Source: MED-G105 sp039819085 (GTDB taxonomy: Bacteria > Pseudomonadota > Alphaproteobacteria > Caulobacterales > Parvularculaceae). From it: a stretch of DNA of 64,000 nt. Numbering within the stretch: the first letter of the stretch is position 1; each line of letters starts with the position of its first letter. This document shows positions 28,147 through 36,314 of this stretch, piece after piece. The notes beneath the pieces are model-generated. The model was not told the DNA's origin. It made no database searches and saw only the letters and a list, made by a program, of their open reading frames with translations. Location of the stretch: the NCBI GenBank assembly GCA_039819085.1, contig JBCBSQ010000002.1, forward strand, positions 1 through 64,000, in the 5' to 3' direction. A program made the position numbers and the translations under genes.

Positions 28147-28602
28147 TTACACAAACTGCATCGTCACCCATTCGGCGATCAAGGCCGGCTTTTCTTCTTC
28201 CTCAATCTCGACCTTGACGACATACTTGAACCGCCACTGGCCGGGCGTGCGCTCGTCGGCTTCGGCCAGCGTGAAATGGCCGCGAATGCGTTTGCCTGCG
28301 CGCACGGGGCTCATCAAGCGCACTTTCTCAAAGCCGTAATTCACGCCCATCTTGACGCCGTCGAGCGCCAGTACGCATCCATCCGCAAGTTTTGACAGCA
28401 TGGAAAGCGTCAAAAATCCGTGGGCGATCGTTCCGCCGAAAGGCGTCTTCGCCGCTGCGTCAGGGTCTACGTGGATGAACTGCCAATCTTCCGTGACGTC
28501 GGCGAATTTGTCGATCCGGTCCTGATCAATCAGAAGCCACTCGCTTGTCCCGGTGTTCTTGCCGACCCAGTCGGCGGCCTCGGACGCATTAATCGTCTGC
28601 AT
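28147..28602 (-). CDS. MaoC family enoyl-CoA hydratase
   Basis: A 151-aa single hot-dog domain protein. The hydratase-2 motif runs from FADVTEDWQFIHVD through AAKTPFGGTIAHG; the Asp and His in DWQFIH are the expected catalytic pair. Enzymes of this type add water to trans-2-enoyl-CoA to give the (3R)-hydroxyacyl-CoA. It lies immediately downstream of an acyl-CoA dehydrogenase gene (26 bases), which would supply its substrate. NodN-like proteins share the fold, so substrate size is open. Confidence 0.9.
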   Translation of the reverse strand: MQTINASEAADWVGKNTGTSEWLLIDQDRIDKFADVTEDWQFIHVDPDAAAKTPFGGTIAHGFLTLSMLSKLADGCVLALDGVKMGVNYGFEKVRLMSPVRAGKRIRGHFTLAEADERTPGQWRFKYVVKVEIEEEEKPALIAEWVTMQFV

Positions 28603-28628
28603 CAGGAATGCTCCTCTTTAACCGCGCG

Positions 28629-29768
28629 TCAATAGCCGCGCATGCGCGCGATGCGGTCGGCATGGAAGGCGGTATCGCCGAACATCTCCTGGGCGACGCG
28701 GATGCGCTTCAGGTAGAAGCCGATATCGTATTCATCGGTCATGCCGATCCCGCCATGCATCTGCACGGCTTCGAGCGCGGCGAGCTTCGCCACTTCGCCG
28801 GCTTTCGCTTTGGCGAGCGAGCAAGTGACGCCCGCCATCCCAAAGGCGTTGTCGAGATCCTGAAGCGCCTTCAGGACAACCGACTTCACAAGTTCAATCT
28901 CGGAATAAAGGTGCGCGGCGCGATGCTGAAGCGCCTGGAACGTTCCGATCTCGATGCCGAACTGTTTGCGCTCTTTGAGATAGTCCGTCGTCATCGTAAA
29001 CGCGGCCTGCGCGGCGCCTGACATCTCCGCCGACAGCCCTGCGCGGCCAGCGGCGAGGACGCCCTCAAGCGCCGCATAACCGCCATCGACTTCGCCGATC
29101 ACGTCGTCTCCTGTCGCGTCGACCCCGTCGAACCGCATTCGAGCCGCGTTGCGGCTGTCGACCATGGAGGTGCGTTCGGTCTCAATGCCATTCGCCTTCG
29201 CGTCAACGAGGAAGAGCGTGATCCCTTTTTCCTCCCCGGCCGCTCCGCCAGTGCGCGCCGCGACGATGACCTTGTCAGCGACATGGCCGTCCGCGACGAA
29301 CGTCTTATCGCCCGACAGTTTAAATCCGTTGCCGGATTTTTCTGCGGCGAGGGCCGTCTTGGCCGGTCCGTGCTTGTTGCTTTCATCGACCGCGAGGGAC
29401 ACCACCAGATCGCCGGCGGAGATTTTCGGCAGATGCTCCTGTTTCTGGGCGTCGCCAGCGAATTTCTGAAGCGCCGTCGCCGCGAGGATTGACGTGGAGA
29501 CGAAAGGCGAAGCCGTCAGATTACGGCCCATTTCCTCCGCAATGACGCCGGCGCCGACAAACCCGAAATCCGAGCCGCCAAACTGCTCCTCGACCAGAAT
29601 CCCGGCCCAGCCCATTTCGGCCATTTCTTTCCATAGGGCCCGGTCGAACCCGGTCGCGTCATTTTCGTCGCGCAGCTTGCGCAAGGCGGCGACGGGCGCC
29701 TTTTCGGTCAAGAATCCGCGCGCCGCATCGCGCAGCATTTCCTGTTCTTCGTTGAGGACCAGAGGCAC
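28629..29768 (-). CDS. Acyl-CoA dehydrogenase, subunit without the usual catalytic Glu
   Basis: A 379-aa flavoprotein-family protein. I start at GTG 29768 (MPLVLNEEQEML), with GGGAG nine bases upstream; an ATG at 29831 would add a non-conserved leader. It has the ACAD N-terminal helical domain, a central beta domain and the C-terminal bundle with QALQHRAAHLYSEIE. Near the C-terminus, where typical enzymes have EGT, it reads MFGDTAFHADRIA, so the base Glu is missing. The other ACAD at 31028-32233 has that Glu. I infer a heteromeric enzyme like actinobacterial steroid ACADs. Confidence 0.88.
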   Translation of the reverse strand: MPLVLNEEQEMLRDAARGFLTEKAPVAALRKLRDENDATGFDRALWKEMAEMGWAGILVEEQFGGSDFGFVGAGVIAEEMGRNLTASPFVSTSILAATALQKFAGDAQKQEHLPKISAGDLVVSLAVDESNKHGPAKTALAAEKSGNGFKLSGDKTFVADGHVADKVIVAARTGGAAGEEKGITLFLVDAKANGIETERTSMVDSRNAARMRFDGVDATGDDVIGEVDGGYAALEGVLAAGRAGLSAEMSGAAQAAFTMTTDYLKERKQFGIEIGTFQALQHRAAHLYSEIELVKSVVLKALQDLDNAFGMAGVTCSLAKAKAGEVAKLAALEAVQMHGGIGMTDEYDIGFYLKRIRVAQEMFGDTAFHADRIARMRGY

Positions 29769-29892
29769 TAGAGACAACTCCCAATCATCTGACGCCGGTT
29801 CAGGCGAGACGCCGGCGGACATGTACTCCAAAGGAGACGGTATTCGGACGCGCGCCCTATTTGAAGAGCGCGCCTCACATCACGAGTGCGGT

Positions 29893-30285
29893 TCACCTGA
29901 AGGGCGCGACCGCCCAAAACACCATCGCGGTTCCAAGGACGCCGACCATCCAGGCGAGCGACCGGACCACCGCAACGCCGGCTACATAAACCACAAGATA
30001 AACGGCGCGGGAAATGACGAATACAGCGCCGCCAATAGCCGCGATCCCGCCGCCACTGCCGGTCGCGCCGGCGACGAGGGCAAGCGGCGCGAACATTATC
30101 ATCGCTTCAGTGAAGTTCGCCTGCGCGCGCCGCGCCCTCAAGAGGCCGACGCCCTCCGGCGTGAAGTCATCGCGCGGCCCCAGGAGCGTTTTCGGATCGT
30201 AGCGCATGTTTCCGAACACTGCCTGGACGCAGATGTTCAGGAAATAAAGGCAAACGGCGATGACCAGCCAGTCGAGGACAGTCAT
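29893..30285 (-). CDS. MAPEG family membrane protein, copy 1
   Basis: A 130-aa protein with four membrane helices of the MAPEG family (membrane-associated eicosanoid and glutathione metabolism). It contains RAQANFTEAM in the second helix region and ends FWAVAPFR. I start at ATG 30285 (MTVLDWLVIAV), which makes it exactly as long as its neighbour paralogue at 30333-30725; a longer frame from 30456 overlaps that gene. Bacterial MAPEG proteins may have glutathione transferase activity, but no activity can be read from the sequence. Confidence 0.85.
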   Translation of the reverse strand: MTVLDWLVIAVCLYFLNICVQAVFGNMRYDPKTLLGPRDDFTPEGVGLLRARRAQANFTEAMIMFAPLALVAGATGSGGGIAAIGGAVFVISRAVYLVVYVAGVAVVRSLAWMVGVLGTAMVFWAVAPFR

Positions 30286-30332
30286 GAATGGGCTATCTCC
30301 TGGTGGATGCGGCGCGCCGCTTACGATGCATT

Positions 30333-30725
30333 CTATCGGAAATGCGCAACGGCCCAGAAAATCATCAGCAAACCAACGACGCCTATCATCCAGACGATAG
30401 ATCGGACCACCGGCACGCCCGCCACATAGGCGATGAGATAAGCGAGCCGCGACCAAAAAAAGACCGCCGCGCCCGCCGTCGCAAGCCCCTCCGCCTTGCC
30501 ACTCAGTTGCGCTACGAGCGCGAGCGGAACGAACATCGCCATCGCCTCGGTGAAATTCGCTTGGGCGCGTTGGGTCCGCTTAAGGCCGACTCCCTTCGGC
30601 TCAAAGCCGTCGCGCGTCCCGAACAACGCCTTCATGTCGTGGTTCATGACGCCGAAGACGTCCTGCAGAAGGATGTTCGCAAAATAGAGCCCAGCGGAGA
30701 GGACAAGCCAGTCAAAAACGGTCAT
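30333..30725 (-). CDS. MAPEG family membrane protein, copy 2
   Basis: A 130-aa four-helix MAPEG protein and the tandem paralogue of the gene at 29893-30285. The two share start (MTV-DWLV), central RAQANFTEAM and end (FWAVA-FR) with equal length. The residues that differ are spread over the whole protein, so the duplication is not very recent. The gap between the copies is 47 bases. It lies in the acyl-CoA cluster, between the two acyl-CoA dehydrogenase genes. Confidence 0.85.
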   Translation of the reverse strand: MTVFDWLVLSAGLYFANILLQDVFGVMNHDMKALFGTRDGFEPKGVGLKRTQRAQANFTEAMAMFVPLALVAQLSGKAEGLATAGAAVFFWSRLAYLIAYVAGVPVVRSIVWMIGVVGLLMIFWAVAHFR

Positions 30726-30796
30726 GTTTTGCCCGTTGCGTCATGTTACAAATATGCCGGCGGCAGCCAGGGTCCAGAACGGTTTGCTTGAGTGGG

Positions 30797-30814
30797 CCCC
30801 GGCTTCCGCCGGGG
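30797..30814. repeat. GC-rich hairpin, possible extragenic repeat
   Basis: A perfect 7-bp stem CCCCGGC / GCCGGGG with loop TTCC. It is symmetrical and has no T-tract on either strand, so it is not a standard terminator. Short hairpins of this kind are often repeated between genes in alphaproteobacterial genomes; only one copy is visible in this window. Confidence 0.4.
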
Positions 30815-30824
30815 CACACGGAAC

Positions 30825-31001
30825 TCAATTGCCGGACTTTGCAATTGCCCAACGGATGATGGAAATACCCAAAATCGACGGCACTAGCATAACCCCAAAC
30901 ATAAATGATGCGTCTCCAAAACGCCCCGAAACAACCGCTGGCAAACTAGCTCCCGCGGCCAAGGAAGCGCCGAAAAAGATGTTCCACAACCAATACTTCA
31001 T
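30825..31001 (-). CDS. Small two-helix membrane protein (58 aa)
   Basis: A 58-codon frame, ATG 31001 to TGA 30825, encoding a peptide starting MKYWLWNIFFGASLAAG and ending WAIAKSGN. Two hydrophobic helices (about 4-24 and 33-53) flank a short polar turn SGRFGD. It is 26 bases downstream of the acyl-CoA dehydrogenase stop on the same strand, with no strong ribosome site. Codons are noticeably AT-richer (TTT, TTG, ATT, CTA) than in neighbours. It is probably a real small membrane protein, but unproven and of no known family. Confidence 0.5.
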   Translation of the reverse strand: MKYWLWNIFFGASLAAGASLPAVVSGRFGDASFMFGVMLVPSILGISIIRWAIAKSGN

Positions 31002-31027
31002 TCAATTGCTATGGAGGCCAAGCGCCC

Positions 31028-32233
31028 TTACGCCCCCGGCAACTCAAGAATTCGCTTGGCGATGATGTTGAGCTGCACTTCCGACGTGCCGCCCTCAATC
31101 GAATTCGCCTTTGTGCGCAGCCAGCCGCGCGCAAGCTTTCCGTCCTCGGAACGCTCACCTTCCCACTCAAGGCCGTCCGAACCGGCGCCATCCATAAAGA
31201 GCTCAAACCGGCGCTTGTTAAACTCGGTGCCATAGTATTTCAGCATCGAGGAATTGGCCCCGACGCCCTGCCCGGCCTTGGCTTCGTCCTTCATGCGCTC
31301 GAGCGTCAGGAGGAACGCCCAGCCGTCGATCTCGGCCTGGGCGACCTTGCCGCGCAGGATGGGGTCCGCAAGCCGACCCTGCTCGTCGACGCCGATATCA
31401 TTGGCGACAACTTCGCCGAGCCCGCGCCCGCCGAGAAGGCCGCCGCCGCCGCCGCTGATCATTTCGCGCTCATGCGTCAGGAGATACTTCGCGACGTCCC
31501 AGCCGCGATTGATCTCGCCGACGACAGCGCTGATCCCGGGCGCGTGCTCCTTCGGGACTTGTACATCGGTGAAGAACGTCTCGCAGAACGGCGAATTGCC
31601 GGAGATGAGCTTGATCGGCTTCGTCGAAACGCCTTCGGACGCCATGTCGACAAGGATGAACGAAATGCCATTGTGCTTGGTGGCGGAAAAATCCGTCCGT
31701 ACCAGAACGAAAATCCAGTCAGACTTGTCCGCATAGGACGTCCAGATCTTCTGGCCATTGACGAGCCAGTGGTCCCCCTTGTCTTCACACTTGCACTGGA
31801 GGGAGGCGAGATCGGAACCGGCGTTCGGCTCCGAATAGCCCTGGCACCAGCGGATCTCGCCACGCGCGATCGGCGGCAGGAAGTGCAGTTTTTGTTCGTG
31901 GGTCCCGTACTTCAGGAGCGCCGGGCCGAGCATCCAGATGCCGAAGCTCTCCAGCGGCGAGCGCGCCTTCATCGCGCGCATTTCCTCTTTGAGGATTTTC
32001 GCTTCCGCTTTGGAGAGGCCGCCGCCGCCATATTCGGTCGGCCAGGCCGGCACGGTCCAGCCCTTTGCGGCCATGCGCTCCAGCCAGACTTTCTGCGCGT
32101 CCGAGGTAAACACCCAGTCGCGCCCGCCCCAGCAGATGGTGGTTTCGTCCTGAACGCCGCCGCGCATCTCCTGCGGGCAGTTCTCTTCCAGCCACGCCCG
32201 CGTCTCCGCGCGGAAAGTCTCCAGATCAGCCAT
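31028..32233 (-). CDS. Acyl-CoA dehydrogenase, subunit with catalytic Glu
   Basis: A 401-aa ACAD. I start at ATG 32233 (MADLETFRAETRAWL); the open frame reaches 32305 but the extra 24 residues are basic and unconserved. The N-terminal YGGGGLSKAEAKIL region, the central QGYSEPNAGSDLASLQ FAD/substrate segment and the C-terminal IEGGTSEVQLNIIAKRIL are all canonical; the Glu of EGG is the likely catalytic base. Its partner is the Glu-lacking ACAD at 28629-29768. A Gly-rich insert sits after the HEREMIS segment. Confidence 0.92.
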   Translation of the reverse strand: MADLETFRAETRAWLEENCPQEMRGGVQDETTICWGGRDWVFTSDAQKVWLERMAAKGWTVPAWPTEYGGGGLSKAEAKILKEEMRAMKARSPLESFGIWMLGPALLKYGTHEQKLHFLPPIARGEIRWCQGYSEPNAGSDLASLQCKCEDKGDHWLVNGQKIWTSYADKSDWIFVLVRTDFSATKHNGISFILVDMASEGVSTKPIKLISGNSPFCETFFTDVQVPKEHAPGISAVVGEINRGWDVAKYLLTHEREMISGGGGGLLGGRGLGEVVANDIGVDEQGRLADPILRGKVAQAEIDGWAFLLTLERMKDEAKAGQGVGANSSMLKYYGTEFNKRRFELFMDGAGSDGLEWEGERSEDGKLARGWLRTKANSIEGGTSEVQLNIIAKRILELPGA

Positions 32234-32249
32234 CAGGTCACCTCTTCCT

Positions 32250-32278
32250 AAGCGTCGTTTTCCGAAGCGTCGTTTCCA
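32250..32278. repeat. Short tandem duplication upstream of an acyl-CoA dehydrogenase gene
   Basis: AAGCGTCGTTTTCC(G) at 32250-32264 is repeated as AAGCGTCGTTTCC(A) at 32265-32278, differing by one T. It lies in the 150-base gap between the acyl-CoA ligase stop and the ACAD start. It is probably a replication slip product; a regulatory role is not evident. Confidence 0.5.
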
Positions 32279-32383
32279 GATTCTGTTTTTGCACGACCGC
32301 CGCAATCGTTAGGACAGACGTCCAGTTTTTGACTTAGATTGCGCACTGCGCGCCCCATTGTCGAGGGCTTTATCCGCGGCTTT

Positions 32384-34135
32384 TTACGCCTTCCAGTGCG
32401 GCGGCTGCTGGAGCGCCAGGCGCTTGATGGTGATCTTGTCGAACTTCGCCGTGCCGAGGCGCGGGAGCTGTACAGGCGAGATCCAGATCCGCTCCGGCAC
32501 CTTAAAGTTCGCAAGGTCCTCAGCCATGAAGTCGCGCAAATGCTGCGGGTCGATCGTCATGCCCTCCTTGGGGAAAACGACCATGCCGACGCGCTCATTG
32601 AGAACGTCGTCGGGCACGGCGAAGACGCACGCCTCAGCGACGTCGCCATGCGCGTAGGCGTGGCCCTCAACTTCGAGGCACGAGATGTTCTCGCCGCCGC
32701 GGATGATGAGATCCTTGATGCGGTCGACGATATAGAGAAAGCCTTCTTCGTCGAACTTGCCGAGGTCGCCGGTGCGGAACCAGCCATCCGGCGTGATCGC
32801 CTTGGCGGTGGCTTCCGGCAGGTTGTGGTAACAGCGAAGGTTGACGACGGATCGAATCCACACCTCCCCCACTTCGCCGACAGCGCAGTCGCCGTCGTCT
32901 CCGACGATCTTGATGTCCGTCAGCGGCGGCACCGGCTTGCCGGCGGCGTCGGGCTTGCGCTGATAGTCGGAAAGCGAACAAACCGCGCCGATGGCGTTGG
33001 TCTCGCTCATGCCATACCCGGACGACGGGTTCGCTTTTGCGAACCGCTCCTTTAGGCGCTTCACATGCTCCGGCGGCCGCTTGGCGCCGCCTGAGCCGAT
33101 GTCGAGGAGGCTCGGCAATCCTTCCGGTCCGGCCGCGTCCATCAACTCGTATGACTGGGCCGGCACGCCGACGAAATTGGTCAGTTCATGCTTGCGGATC
33201 GTCTCGCAGGCGTCCGCAGCGCTCCACTTATAGACCATCGCGATGCGCCGGCCGATCAGCCAGGACATCAGGAAGATCGCGTGTGAGCCCGTCACGTGGA
33301 AAAGCGGTATGCCGAGAAGGATGCCCGGATTGTCGCCGAATAGGCTGACGCCGTCGCGCGCCTCCATCACCGAGGCCGCAAGAAAGCCCCAGGACATCAA
33401 CGCGTTCACGGCGCCGCGATGGGTGAGGACGACGCCCTTCGGATTGCCCGTCGACCCCGATGTATAGACGATGCAGAAATCGTCCTCCGGGTCGATGTCG
33501 ACCTGCGGGGTCGTCGGCTCGCCCGCCGCGACAACGTCTTCAAATCGGCCGTCCGCGCCCTCCGCCTCTTCTCGGGCGAGGATCAGCGTCAGGTCTTCCT
33601 GCTTGCGGATCGGCTTCAACAGCTCCAGGCGCTTTGCGTCGACGACGATCTTGTGGACGTCGGAATCCCGGATTGCGTACTCCAGCTCCTCGGTCTTCCA
33701 CCACGCGTTCAGCGGCACGACGATCGCGCCGAGCGAAACAATGCCCATATAGGCGGTGCAGAATTCCGGGTAGTTCCGCATGGCGATGCCGACCTTGTCG
33801 CCCTTGCCGACGCCATACTTCGCCTTGAGGCCATTCGCGAACCGGCGCGCCTGATCCCAGGTCTCCTGGAACGACAGAACCTCATCGCGAAAAATGATGA
33901 AGTCCTTGTCCCCGCCATTGACGGCGCCGAGTTCAAATAGACCGACCAGGCTCGGCGGGGCGTTCTCGAAGACGCGGTAGGTCTGGCCGCGAATCTCCGC
34001 CTCGCCGACCTTGAACCGAGGGTCCTCCGTCAGGAGACGCATCGCCGCGCCGGCGAGCTTCATCGGGTCAATAAAAGCGTCGCCGACATCCACGGCGTTT
34101 TCTGTGGTCGAATTCGGCGCAGCCTGCTCTGACAT
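32384..34135 (-). CDS. Acyl-CoA synthetase / AMP-dependent ligase
   Basis: A 583-aa class I adenylate-forming enzyme that activates a carboxylic acid to the acyl-CoA by way of acyl-AMP. The P-loop-like motif is VYTSGSTGNPKGVVLTH, the mid motif is SGYGMSETNAIG, the hinge Asp is in GWFRTGDLGKFDEEGFLYIVDRIKD (key residues GDLG and DRIKD), and the C-terminal region is KVPERIW followed by FDKITIKRL. It opens the acyl-CoA cluster on the minus strand and is divergent from the gene at 34337. The chain type cannot be read from sequence; medium, long or ring-bearing acids are all possible. Confidence 0.92.
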   Translation of the reverse strand: MSEQAAPNSTTENAVDVGDAFIDPMKLAGAAMRLLTEDPRFKVGEAEIRGQTYRVFENAPPSLVGLFELGAVNGGDKDFIIFRDEVLSFQETWDQARRFANGLKAKYGVGKGDKVGIAMRNYPEFCTAYMGIVSLGAIVVPLNAWWKTEELEYAIRDSDVHKIVVDAKRLELLKPIRKQEDLTLILAREEAEGADGRFEDVVAAGEPTTPQVDIDPEDDFCIVYTSGSTGNPKGVVLTHRGAVNALMSWGFLAASVMEARDGVSLFGDNPGILLGIPLFHVTGSHAIFLMSWLIGRRIAMVYKWSAADACETIRKHELTNFVGVPAQSYELMDAAGPEGLPSLLDIGSGGAKRPPEHVKRLKERFAKANPSSGYGMSETNAIGAVCSLSDYQRKPDAAGKPVPPLTDIKIVGDDGDCAVGEVGEVWIRSVVNLRCYHNLPEATAKAITPDGWFRTGDLGKFDEEGFLYIVDRIKDLIIRGGENISCLEVEGHAYAHGDVAEACVFAVPDDVLNERVGMVVFPKEGMTIDPQHLRDFMAEDLANFKVPERIWISPVQLPRLGTAKFDKITIKRLALQQPPHWKA

Positions 34136-34336
34136 TGGCGTCGTCTCCCGGAATACTCTTGCGATTGAGCATCAATGACGCCCTGCGACGCCCTGTAAAG
34201 CGCGCAGCGCACAAGACCGCGCGAACGGCTTGTCGCGGGCCCGAAAGCGCCGAGAAACAAGGCGGCGCTTGTCCTCTCCCGATCCGCCCCTATGGTGCGC
34301 GTTTTCCCGCACTCAGCCCTTCAAGAGGTCAACCCG

Positions 34337-35143
34337 ATGGCCCACGCCTCCGCCCTCATCAACGTCATGGTCTCGGCCGCCCGAAAGGCTGCGCGCGGCC
34401 TCTCGCGGGACTTTGGCGAAATCGACGCCTTGCAGGTGTCGAAAAAGGGCGCGGCGGACTTTGTCACGGCTGCGGACCTGCGCGCGGAAAGGACCCTGTT
34501 CGAGGAGCTTTCCCGGGCGCGGCCGAAGTATGGCTTCCTGATGGAGGAGCGTGGGGCGGTTGAGGGGTCTGACAACTCCAACCGCTGGATCGTGGACCCG
34601 CTCGACGGCACCACGAATTTCCTCCACGCGCTGCCGCAATTCGCAATCTCGATTTGCCTCGAACGCGACCGCCAGCCCTATGCGGGCGTCATTTACAATC
34701 CGGCGGCGGACGAAATCTTCTGGGCGGAAAAGGGCGAAGGCGCGTGGCTGAATGATCGACGCTTGCGGGTCTCCGCGCGCCGCGACCTCACCGAAACGCT
34801 TTTCGCCACTGGCCTGCCGTTTCGCGGCAAACCCGGCCGCGCGCGGGCGCTGAAGGAAACGGACCGCGTGCTGGCTGAGACGGCGGGCGTAAGGCGCTAC
34901 GGATCAGCCGCGCTCGACCTCGCTTTCACGGCCGCCGGACGTTTTGACGCTTATTGGGAGTGGGATCTGAACGCCTGGGACGTCGGCGCCGGGATCATCA
35001 TCGTGCGCGAAGCCGGCGGCGTCGTCGGCGCGGTGGAGGAAGAGAGGGGCGATCCGCTCCACGGACCGTCGATACTCGCAACGAACGGGGAGTTGTTCGA
35101 AAAAGCGCGCGACCTCATCCTCGGCCGCGACGAGAGCCAGTGA
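34337..35143 (+). CDS. Inositol monophosphatase family protein
   Basis: A 268-aa Mg-dependent, Li-sensitive-type phosphatase (SuhB/IMPase family). The metal site is in WIVDPLDGTTNFLHALP, and the C-terminal WDLNAWDVGAGIIIVREAGG motif carries the third Asp. I begin at ATG 34337 (MAHASALINVM) with AGAGG upstream rather than ATG 34292. Likely substrates are inositol-1-phosphate or a related sugar phosphate. A GTG-started gene overlaps its stop by four bases. Confidence 0.92.
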   Translation: MAHASALINVMVSAARKAARGLSRDFGEIDALQVSKKGAADFVTAADLRAERTLFEELSRARPKYGFLMEERGAVEGSDNSNRWIVDPLDGTTNFLHALPQFAISICLERDRQPYAGVIYNPAADEIFWAEKGEGAWLNDRRLRVSARRDLTETLFATGLPFRGKPGRARALKETDRVLAETAGVRRYGSAALDLAFTAAGRFDAYWEWDLNAWDVGAGIIIVREAGGVVGAVEEERGDPLHGPSILATNGELFEKARDLILGRDESQ

Positions 35144-35766
35144 GCCTGCAAAATCGCGTCGCGCCGACCGGTGAAATTGTCGCGACTGCGGCGCGCGGAA
35201 CGCTCATGGGCAATCGCGGCGGGCGGATGCACCTTCCCGACAAAACTCTGTCGCGCCGCCGTTGGGCGTCCAAAGCATGGATCGCGTGCGTCCTGGACTT
35301 CAAAGGCCGAAGACGCGAGGTGATGTCTGCTAATTCCTATACGGAGCTCTTTTTCCTTGATGAGGCGACCGCCCTCGCCGCCGGACACCGTCCCTGTTTC
35401 GAATGCCGTCGAAACGACGCAAACGCATTTGCGGCCGCTTTTGCAAAGGCATGCGATCGACCAGCGATGAAGGCGGCCGAGATCGACGCGATCCTGCACC
35501 GCGAACGACGCGTGTCCGCCACTAATCCTCAGATACATAGAGCGCCCCTTAGCGACCTGCCCGATGGCGCAATGGTGATCTATGAAGGCGCCCCTCATCT
35601 TTGGCGCGAGGGTCATTTACGCGCCTGGTCGTTCGACGGATACGGACCTGCTCTTGCGCCTTCAAAGGATGAATGTGTCGAGACGCTGACGCCGCCGAAA
35701 ACCCTTGAGGCGCTGCGCCTTGGCTACGGCGCGTCGATGCACAAGAGCGCGTTCAACCAGCCATAG
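35140..35766 (+). CDS. Conserved hypothetical protein with CxxC motif
   Basis: A 208-aa protein read from GTG 35140, overlapping the IMPase stop as GTGA. The open frame extends upstream to 34954, but that part is out of frame within the IMPase gene and not conserved-looking. The core reads NSYTELFFLDEATALAAGHRPCFECRR (positions about 65-92, key residues Cys-Phe-Glu-Cys), suggesting a metal-binding knuckle like those in Ada-type proteins. I do not recognise a characterised family. The C-terminus has a WREGHLRAWSFDGYG stretch. Confidence 0.75.
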   Translation: MSLQNRVAPTGEIVATAARGTLMGNRGGRMHLPDKTLSRRRWASKAWIACVLDFKGRRREVMSANSYTELFFLDEATALAAGHRPCFECRRNDANAFAAAFAKACDRPAMKAAEIDAILHRERRVSATNPQIHRAPLSDLPDGAMVIYEGAPHLWREGHLRAWSFDGYGPALAPSKDECVETLTPPKTLEALRLGYGASMHKSAFNQP

Positions 35767-35849
35767 AAGCACGAAGACGCCGCGCCAGCCGAAGCTGACA
35801 CGACGCCCTTGGGGGAGGGAGTTATCTTAAAACGGAAGCAAACGGACCA

Positions 35850-36314
35850 TTAGGCCGCAGACTTGTCGTCCACCACTTTCAGCGACGCTTCCGGCGCGGC
35901 GTTAATCGCCACCTTGCGGGGCTTCTTCGCTTCCGGGATCTCGCGGCGCAGATCCACATTCAACAGTCCGTTCTCAAGCGTCGCCTGAACGATCTTCACA
36001 TGATCGGCGATCTGGAAACGGCGCTCGAAGGAACGGCCCGCAATGCCTTGATGCAGGAACGTTCGGTCGGCCTCGCTGTCCGGGCGCGCGCCCGAAATCT
36101 TCAGCGCGTTTTCGTGCACTTCGATTTCGAGGTCAGCCTCGGAGAAGCCGGCGACCGCAAGCGTGATGCGGTACTGGTCTTCGTCAAGACGCTCAATGTT
36201 GTAAGGGGGGTAGCCGCCGCCCGCTTCGACTTTGCCGATGTTCTCAAGCAGGTCGAACATCCGGTCGAAACCAACGGTGTTGCGGTAAAGGGGGGTCAAG
36301 TCGTAGTTACGCAT
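35850..36314 (-). CDS. Hsp20 family small heat shock protein
   Basis: A 154-aa IbpA-like small heat shock protein. The N-terminus MRNYDLTPLYRNTVGFDRMFDLL is typical (key residues YRxTVGFDRxF). The alpha-crystallin domain spans about 38-130 and includes LAVAGFSEADLEIEVHE and the IAGRSFERRFQIADHV loop; the C-terminal IPEAKKP holds the I-x-I/P-type anchor. It holds unfolded proteins during heat stress. Its 5' leader contains a ROSE-like hairpin over the ribosome site, so translation is probably temperature-controlled. Confidence 0.93.
   Translation of the reverse strand: MRNYDLTPLYRNTVGFDRMFDLLENIGKVEAGGGYPPYNIERLDEDQYRITLAVAGFSEADLEIEVHENALKISGARPDSEADRTFLHQGIAGRSFERRFQIADHVKIVQATLENGLLNVDLRREIPEAKKPRKVAINAAPEASLKVVDDKSAA

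Noticed and set aside
30724..31065. 113-codon plus-strand frame downstream of the MAPEG genes
   Set aside because: It lies antisense to the better 58-codon membrane frame and reads as unstructured sequence with no ribosome site.
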